Made by a program: the position numbers and the translations under genes. The notes under the pieces are model-generated. The model was not told where the DNA came from. It did no database searches and was given only the letters and a program-made list of their open reading frames with translations. This document shows, piece after piece, positions 5,807-8,824 of a DNA stretch of 8,824 nt (positions are counted from its first letter, which is position 1; each line of letters opens with the position of its first letter). Origin of the DNA: an uncultured Sphingobacteriia bacterium (GTDB taxonomy: Bacteria; Bacteroidota; Bacteroidia; Chitinophagales; Chitinophagaceae); assembly GCA_945957225.1 (NCBI GenBank), contig CAMFKK010000072.1:1-8824 (forward strand). Reading direction: 5' to 3'.

Positions 5807-7051
5807 ATGTCCACAAATCGGAAAGCCGCCATTGGATTTATTTTTGTTACCTTATTGATTGACGTAACTGGTTTTGGTGTCATCATCCCCGTGATGCCCA
5901 AATTGATTGAAGACCTAATAGGTACGCAGGATATGAGTAAGGTCTCCACTTATGGTGGTTGGCTCACATTTGCCTATGCTTTTATGCAATTTCTTTGTGC
6001 CCCTATTTTGGGAAACCTCAGTGATAAATATGGTAGAAGACCGGTTTTGTTGTTTTCACTTTTTGGATTTGGCATTGACTATCTATTTCTATCCTTTGCA
6101 CCCAGTATCTGGTGGTTATTTGTAGGAAGAATTATTGCAGGAATTACGGGTGCTAGTTTTACCACAGCATCGGCCTATATAGCAGATATTAGTACGCCAG
6201 AAAATAGGGCACAGAATTTTGGTATGGTGGGAGCCGCATTTGGTGTAGGCTTTATCCTAGGCCCCATGATTGGGGGCTTATTGGGCGAATTTGGTGCCAG
6301 AATTCCCTTCTTTGTAGCAGCGGGTTTGGCATTGGCCAACTGGCTCTATGGATATTTTATTCTACCTGAATCCCTTTCAAAAGAAAATAGACGTGGCTTT
6401 GAATGGAGAAGGGCCAATCCATTGGGTTCACTGATGCAACTAAAAAAATATCCAGCAGTAGGAGAGTTAGTAATATCCTTGGTGCTTGTCTATATTGCTG
6501 CTCACGCCGTTCAAAGCAATTGGAGCTTTTTTAATATTGAGAAATTTCATTGGACTCCCAAGATGATTGGGATCTCATTAGGCTTGGTAGGATTATTAGT
6601 AGGTGCTGTGCAGGGTGGATTGGTACGTGTGATTAATCCCAAAATAGGCAATGAAAAAAGTGTCTATTTTGGATTAGGACTTTATGCACTGGGATTATTA
6701 TTATTTGCTTTTGCCAGTGAGACTTGGATGATGTTTGTATTCCTGATTCCTTATTGCTTGGGTGGGATTTGTGGTCCCGCATTACAAGCCATCATTTCAG
6801 GACATGTTCCCGCCAATGAACAAGGAGAATTACAGGGTGCACTTACTAGTTTAATGAGTGTAACCTCTATTGTAGGTCCACTGGTGATGACGGGTTCCTT
6901 TGCCTATTTTACAGGACCCAATAAACCTTTTTATTTTCCTGGAATTGCATTTTTAATTGGAGCAGTCTTAATGTTAATTGCTGCCATTCTAGCCTATCAC
7001 GCGCTTAAATCGGAAACCAAAAAGGAAACGGTTGAAGTAAAAAATAATTAA
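5807..7051 (+). CDS. MFS transporter, TCR/Tet (TetA-like) family
   Basis: 414 residues with about 12 membrane helices in the inner membrane; a proton-coupled exporter by family. Helix 1 carries LLIDVTGFGVIIPVMPKL with Asp19 at the position of the essential acidic residue of TetA. MFS motif A is at 69-79 (GNLSDKYGRRP). The antiporter motif C in helix 5 is AFGVGFILGPMIGG (144-157). IGRIVAG-like and AYIADI segments (FVGRIIAGITGASF, AYIADISTPE) and GELQGALTSLMSVTSIVGPL (340-358) closely follow class A-type tetracycline efflux proteins. Chromosomal members of this family in environmental Bacteroidota often have no proven drug substrate, so tetracycline efflux is only possible. No tetR-type gene sits next to it; the TetR gene at 466-1038 is almost 5 kb away. 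Its last 4 bases overlap the convergent RidA-like gene. Confidence 0.92.
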   Translation: MSTNRKAAIGFIFVTLLIDVTGFGVIIPVMPKLIEDLIGTQDMSKVSTYGGWLTFAYAFMQFLCAPILGNLSDKYGRRPVLLFSLFGFGIDYLFLSFAPSIWWLFVGRIIAGITGASFTTASAYIADISTPENRAQNFGMVGAAFGVGFILGPMIGGLLGEFGARIPFFVAAGLALANWLYGYFILPESLSKENRRGFEWRRANPLGSLMQLKKYPAVGELVISLVLVYIAAHAVQSNWSFFNIEKFHWTPKMIGISLGLVGLLVGAVQGGLVRVINPKIGNEKSVYFGLGLYALGLLLFAFASETWMMFVFLIPYCLGGICGPALQAIISGHVPANEQGELQGALTSLMSVTSIVGPLVMTGSFAYFTGPNKPFYFPGIAFLIGAVLMLIAAILAYHALKSETKKETVEVKNN

Positions 7052-7560
7052 TAGAGTTCTACCACCATTTCTATTTCAACAGCCATATTATTGGGGAGTG
7101 AATTTGTACCAATAGCTGACCTTGCGTGTTTGCCCTTCTCGCCAAATACGGCCACCATTAAATCAGAAAAACCATTCATGACTTTTGGTTGCTCTGCAAA
7201 ATCATTGTTGCCATTGACAAAACCCAGGACCTTTACTATGCGTTTCACCTTGCTTAAATCGCCAATGGAAGCTTGCAATGTGGCTAATAAATTAATGCCC
7301 GTTAATTTGGCGGCTTCCGCACCTTGTGCCACAGTTAGGTCTGTACCTAATTTGCCAATGATATAAGTTCCATCGGTTTTGCTGGGTCCATGGCCAGATA
7401 AAAACAATAGGTTGCCCGATTGCACATATTTGACATAATTGGCAATGGGGCTTGTGGGCTTGGGTAAAACAATACCCAATTTATTTAAATTCTCTGCTGG
7501 ACTCTGTGCAAAAGCAGCGCAACTAAGAAAAGCAAATAGCAACAAAAAGGTAAAACGCAT
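7048..7560 (-). CDS. RidA/YjgF-family protein with signal peptide
   Basis: 170 residues: a signal peptide (MRFTFLLLFAFLSCAAFAQ, cleavage near 19) and then a RidA-like domain of the larger YjgF_YER057c_UK114-like_1 type. Landmarks are LPKPTSPIANYVKYVQSGNL (32-51), LFLSGHGP, KLGTDLTVAQGAEAAKLTGI, KVKRIVKVLGFVNG, and HARSAIGTNSLPNNMAVEIEM at the end. Arg147 and Glu162 occupy the spacing of the E. coli RidA catalytic pair (R105/E120), so imine or enamine hydrolysis is possible. Export is unusual for RidA, whose known substrate, 2-aminoacrylate, is cytoplasmic. It is the second gene of a minus-strand operon: its ATG shares one base with the stop of the membrane-protein gene (TAATG). Its stop codon overlaps the stop of the convergent MFS gene. 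Confidence 0.9.
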   Translation of the reverse strand: MRFTFLLLFAFLSCAAFAQSPAENLNKLGIVLPKPTSPIANYVKYVQSGNLLFLSGHGPSKTDGTYIIGKLGTDLTVAQGAEAAKLTGINLLATLQASIGDLSKVKRIVKVLGFVNGNNDFAEQPKVMNGFSDLMVAVFGEKGKHARSAIGTNSLPNNMAVEIEMVVELY

Positions 7561-8150
7561 TAAGCAGATTTTTGGTGTTGTCTAAAGTATTGATAACGGA
7601 AATATCCGGCTACTAGAATCACCAGCATACAGATTTCTGAAAATGCTTTTTCTGCATCAATCCAATCTGTTGGTCTGTCTTTTAGCAATGGATCCATGAG
7701 CAAGCCATGCACTAGAAACAAACAAGCTGTGGCATAGGAAACTAGGTGCAGGTTTTTCCAAAATCGGAATCCCATTTTATTACGAACACTGTCAAGAGAA
7801 GTAATGACGGTAATGATGAGTGCATACAATGAAATCACACCCAATGCAACCATCCATGCTTGTTTGGGCGATGTTAAAGGGAAGAACAATTGATTCCAAC
7901 TAAAACCTGCTTCCTTGTCTAAAAAAAGGATAATCGGGTGCAGCAATGCCAGACAAAGGGCTAGATAGGCTGTCCAATTGTGTAGGTCTTTTAAGGATAG
8001 CGCTTGCAACTTAGCAGGTAATTTTTTCCAATAAGGGTTTTGTTTATAGGCAGTGCTTAACAACATGCCCAATAAGAAATTAAAGGTCAAAACACCTGTG
8101 GCAGCAAGACCCAAACCTGCAGAAAGGTCTAAAAAACTAAGTTCAAACAT
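7560..8150 (-). CDS. Ferric-reductase-like transmembrane protein (MsrQ-like haem b protein)
   Basis: 196 residues with five probable membrane helices at about 13-35, 58-78, 97-117, 136-154 and 170-187. Four histidines lie near helix ends: H57 (DLHNWTAY) and H71 (LLHPI) are 14 apart, and H135 (NLHLVSY) and H148 (LVHGLL) are 13 apart. This is the two-pair bis-haem ligand pattern of the ferric-reductase-like domain (cytochrome b558/NOX, MsrQ and YedZ relatives). The protein has only the membrane part: no FAD or NAD(P)H domain follows, so an external electron donor would be needed. MsrQ normally pairs with the molybdoenzyme MsrP, which is absent here; instead a RidA-like protein follows by a TAATG overlap. 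An electron-transfer role in the inner membrane is inferred. Confidence 0.82.
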   Translation of the reverse strand: MFELSFLDLSAGLGLAATGVLTFNFLLGMLLSTAYKQNPYWKKLPAKLQALSLKDLHNWTAYLALCLALLHPIILFLDKEAGFSWNQLFFPLTSPKQAWMVALGVISLYALIITVITSLDSVRNKMGFRFWKNLHLVSYATACLFLVHGLLMDPLLKDRPTDWIDAEKAFSEICMLVILVAGYFRYQYFRQHQKSA

Positions 8151-8155
8151 AGATT

Positions 8156-8185
8156 TAAAGTTAGGAATTTAACATTTCATAACAA
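8156..8185 (-). promoter_or_regulatory. Candidate promoter of the haem membrane protein and RidA operon
   Basis: On the minus strand, TTG (8185-8183), a 19-base gap, then TAACTTTA (8163-8156), one base from the -7 consensus TAnnTTTG. The -7 lies 5 bases before the ATG at 8150, so the transcript would be leaderless or almost so. Confidence 0.4.
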
Positions 8186-8248
8186 GCTGAAGGGTAGCCG
8201 TTTATCATTTAAGTTCCAGATTTATTAGGTGGGTAGGCTTTTAAGGAC

Positions 8249-8256
8249 TACTTTTG
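8249..8256 (+). promoter_or_regulatory. -7 promoter element of the cold-shock gene
   Basis: tacttttg is a perfect TAnnTTTG match. A TTA at 8225-8227 is the only weak -33 candidate. Transcription would begin near 8262, giving a leader of about 25 bases. That is far shorter than the long regulatory leader of E. coli cspA. Confidence 0.5.
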
Positions 8257-8269
8257 CGGTTCATTATTT

Positions 8270-8287
8270 ATTTTACAAATTTTACAA
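8270..8287 (+). repeat. Tandem 9-base repeat abutting the cold-shock start codon
   Basis: attttacaa occurs twice back to back, the last a being the first base of the ATG. With no Shine-Dalgarno sequence present, this A/U-rich leader is probably the ribosome-binding region. Duplication may be incidental. Confidence 0.6.
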
Positions 8288-8490
8288 TGGACACAAAAAT
8301 TCAAGGAACTGTGAAGTTCTTTAACGAAGAAAAAGGATTCGGCTTTATTAAGCACGACAATTCTAACAAAGAAACTTTTGTACATGCAAATGGTTTGATC
8401 GATCAGATCGAAGCTAATGACAAAGTTGAGTTTGATGTACAAGAAGGACGTAAAGGCCTAAACGCCGTGAACGTTAAACGTATTAGCTAA
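8287..8490 (+). CDS. Cold-shock domain protein (CspA family)
   Basis: 67 residues, the whole protein being one cold-shock OB-fold domain. RNP1 is KGFGFI at 16-21 and RNP2 is TFVHA at 30-34 (usually VFVH). GTVKFFN at 7-13 has Phe where many family members have Trp (KWFN). GLIDQIEANDKVEFDVQEG and LNAVNVKRI complete the fold. These proteins bind single-stranded RNA and DNA in the cytoplasm and act as RNA chaperones; being cold-inducible cannot be told from sequence. The ATG at 8287 is chosen because a TTG further upstream lies in the -7 promoter element, and 8287 gives the normal N-terminus. It is a single-gene unit with its own promoter and terminator, divergent from the haem-protein operon (136 bases apart). 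Confidence 0.96.
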   Translation: MDTKIQGTVKFFNEEKGFGFIKHDNSNKETFVHANGLIDQIEANDKVEFDVQEGRKGLNAVNVKRIS

Positions 8491-8512
8491 TACTAACTTT
8501 CTTTATCAACAT

Positions 8513-8541
8513 AAGGCCATTCCAAACGGAATGGCCTTTTT
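8513..8541 (+). terminator. Rho-independent terminator of the cold-shock gene
   Basis: aaggccattcc (8513-8523) pairs over 11 bp with ggaatggcctt (8528-8538) around the loop aaac, ending in T5 (8537-8541). It lies 22 bases after the stop codon. Confidence 0.93.
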
Positions 8542-8575
8542 CATTTCTAGCCCCCATTTTGCCTCTCATAAATGC

Positions 8576-8583
8576 TATATTTG
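8576..8583 (+). promoter_or_regulatory. -7 promoter element of the purine-nucleoside phosphorylase gene
   Basis: tatatttg is a perfect TAnnTTTG match 18 bases before the ATG at 8602. The nearest TTTG upstream (8558-8561) is only 14 bases away, shorter than the usual spacing. Confidence 0.45.
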
Positions 8584-8601
8584 CCGGATTAATTTTTAGC
8601 T

Positions 8602-8824
8602 ATGGCATCACTTATGCAACAATTGGAAGAGACAGTACAGTTTATCAGGTCTAAAACCCAGACCCAAACCAAGGTGGGAATCATTCTTGGTAGTGGATTG
8701 GGCAATCTGGCCAACCAAATTCAAGCTGATTTGGAAATCCCTTACGGCGATATTCCACATTTTCCAGTTAGTACCGTTGAAGGGCATAAGGGTCGCTTGA
8801 TTTTTGGTAAACTAGGTGGTAAGC
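8602..8824 (+). CDS. Purine-nucleoside phosphorylase (trimeric PNP type), 3' part beyond window
   Basis: 74 codons are present before the window ends; full PNPs of this class are about 270-280 residues. MASLMQQLEETVQFIRSKT leads into KVGIILGSGLGNLANQI, whose GSGLG loop binds phosphate. IPHFPVSTVEGHKGRLIFG follows, holding the conserved V-GH-G phosphate and ribose region. This is the low-molecular-mass, PunA/XapA-like trimeric class, which cleaves purine (deoxy)nucleosides with phosphate to free base and ribose 1-phosphate in salvage. The start at 8602 fits the -7 element; an in-frame ATG at 8614 is the alternative. The initial helix before the glycine loop has the family's usual length with either start. 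Confidence 0.93.
   Translation, partial: MASLMQQLEETVQFIRSKTQTQTKVGIILGSGLGNLANQIQADLEIPYGDIPHFPVSTVEGHKGRLIFGKLGGK

Noticed and set aside
5807..7051. MFS gene as a confirmed tetracycline resistance gene regulated by the TetR protein in the window
   Set aside because: The motifs fit TetA-type exporters, but such chromosomal genes often lack proven substrate, no acttac-N6-gtaagt site is seen before it, and the regulator lies far away.
8248..8442. Minus-strand 64-codon frame opposite the cold-shock gene, and similar antisense frames at 3831-4031, 4969-5361, 5625-5816 and 7091-7366, and the plus-strand frame 3436-3627
   Set aside because: All lie antisense to well-supported genes or their promoters, and none carries a recognisable domain or start context.

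Overview
The window looks like the end of a contig from a low-GC member of the Bacteroidota, plausibly Chitinophagaceae (the family level is an inference). Supporting signs are: no clear Shine-Dalgarno sequences; AT-rich leaders; several promoters of the Bacteroidota type (TTG, a gap of about 18-19 bases, then TAnnTTTG); and a typical gene set that includes an exported NIPSNAP protein, a DUF4382 lipoprotein and small secreted proteins ending in a cysteine motif. The first 48 bases are not genomic. They are the Illumina Nextera read-2/i7 adapter with its index, so the first gene is cut by the contig end.

Layout. 49-390: 3' part of a YdeI/OmpD-associated (DUF1905-type) gene. 466-1038: a TetR-family regulator flanked on both sides by the same 18-bp palindrome (acttac-N6-gtaagt), the likely operator. 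1075-1262: a degenerate, almost C-free purine tandem repeat with a 36-base period. 1349-1906 and 2038-2727: two secreted proteins of unknown function, separated by a strong hairpin terminator. 2730-3509 (minus): an exported NIPSNAP-family protein, convergent with the gene before it. 3736-4608: a DUF4382 lipoprotein followed by a terminator. 4682-5746: a saccharopine-dehydrogenase-like NAD(P)-dependent oxidoreductase. 5807-7051: an MFS exporter of the TCR/Tet type. On the minus strand, a two-gene operon follows: a five-helix ferric-reductase-like haem membrane protein (7560-8150), then a RidA-like protein with a signal peptide (7048-7560). They are joined by a TAATG stop/start overlap, and the operon collides with the MFS gene in a 4-base TTAA overlap. 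8287-8490: a cold-shock domain protein with its own promoter and terminator. 8602-8824: the 5' part of a purine-nucleoside phosphorylase, cut by the window end.

Most genes are housekeeping or envelope functions in small independent units. I see no CRISPR array, insertion sequence, prophage, tRNA or rRNA, and no convincing new multi-gene defence or biosynthetic system. The most interesting signals are the paired operator around tetR together with the purine repeat next to it, the periplasmic-type RidA coupled to a haem membrane protein, and the sequencing adapter left at the contig end.
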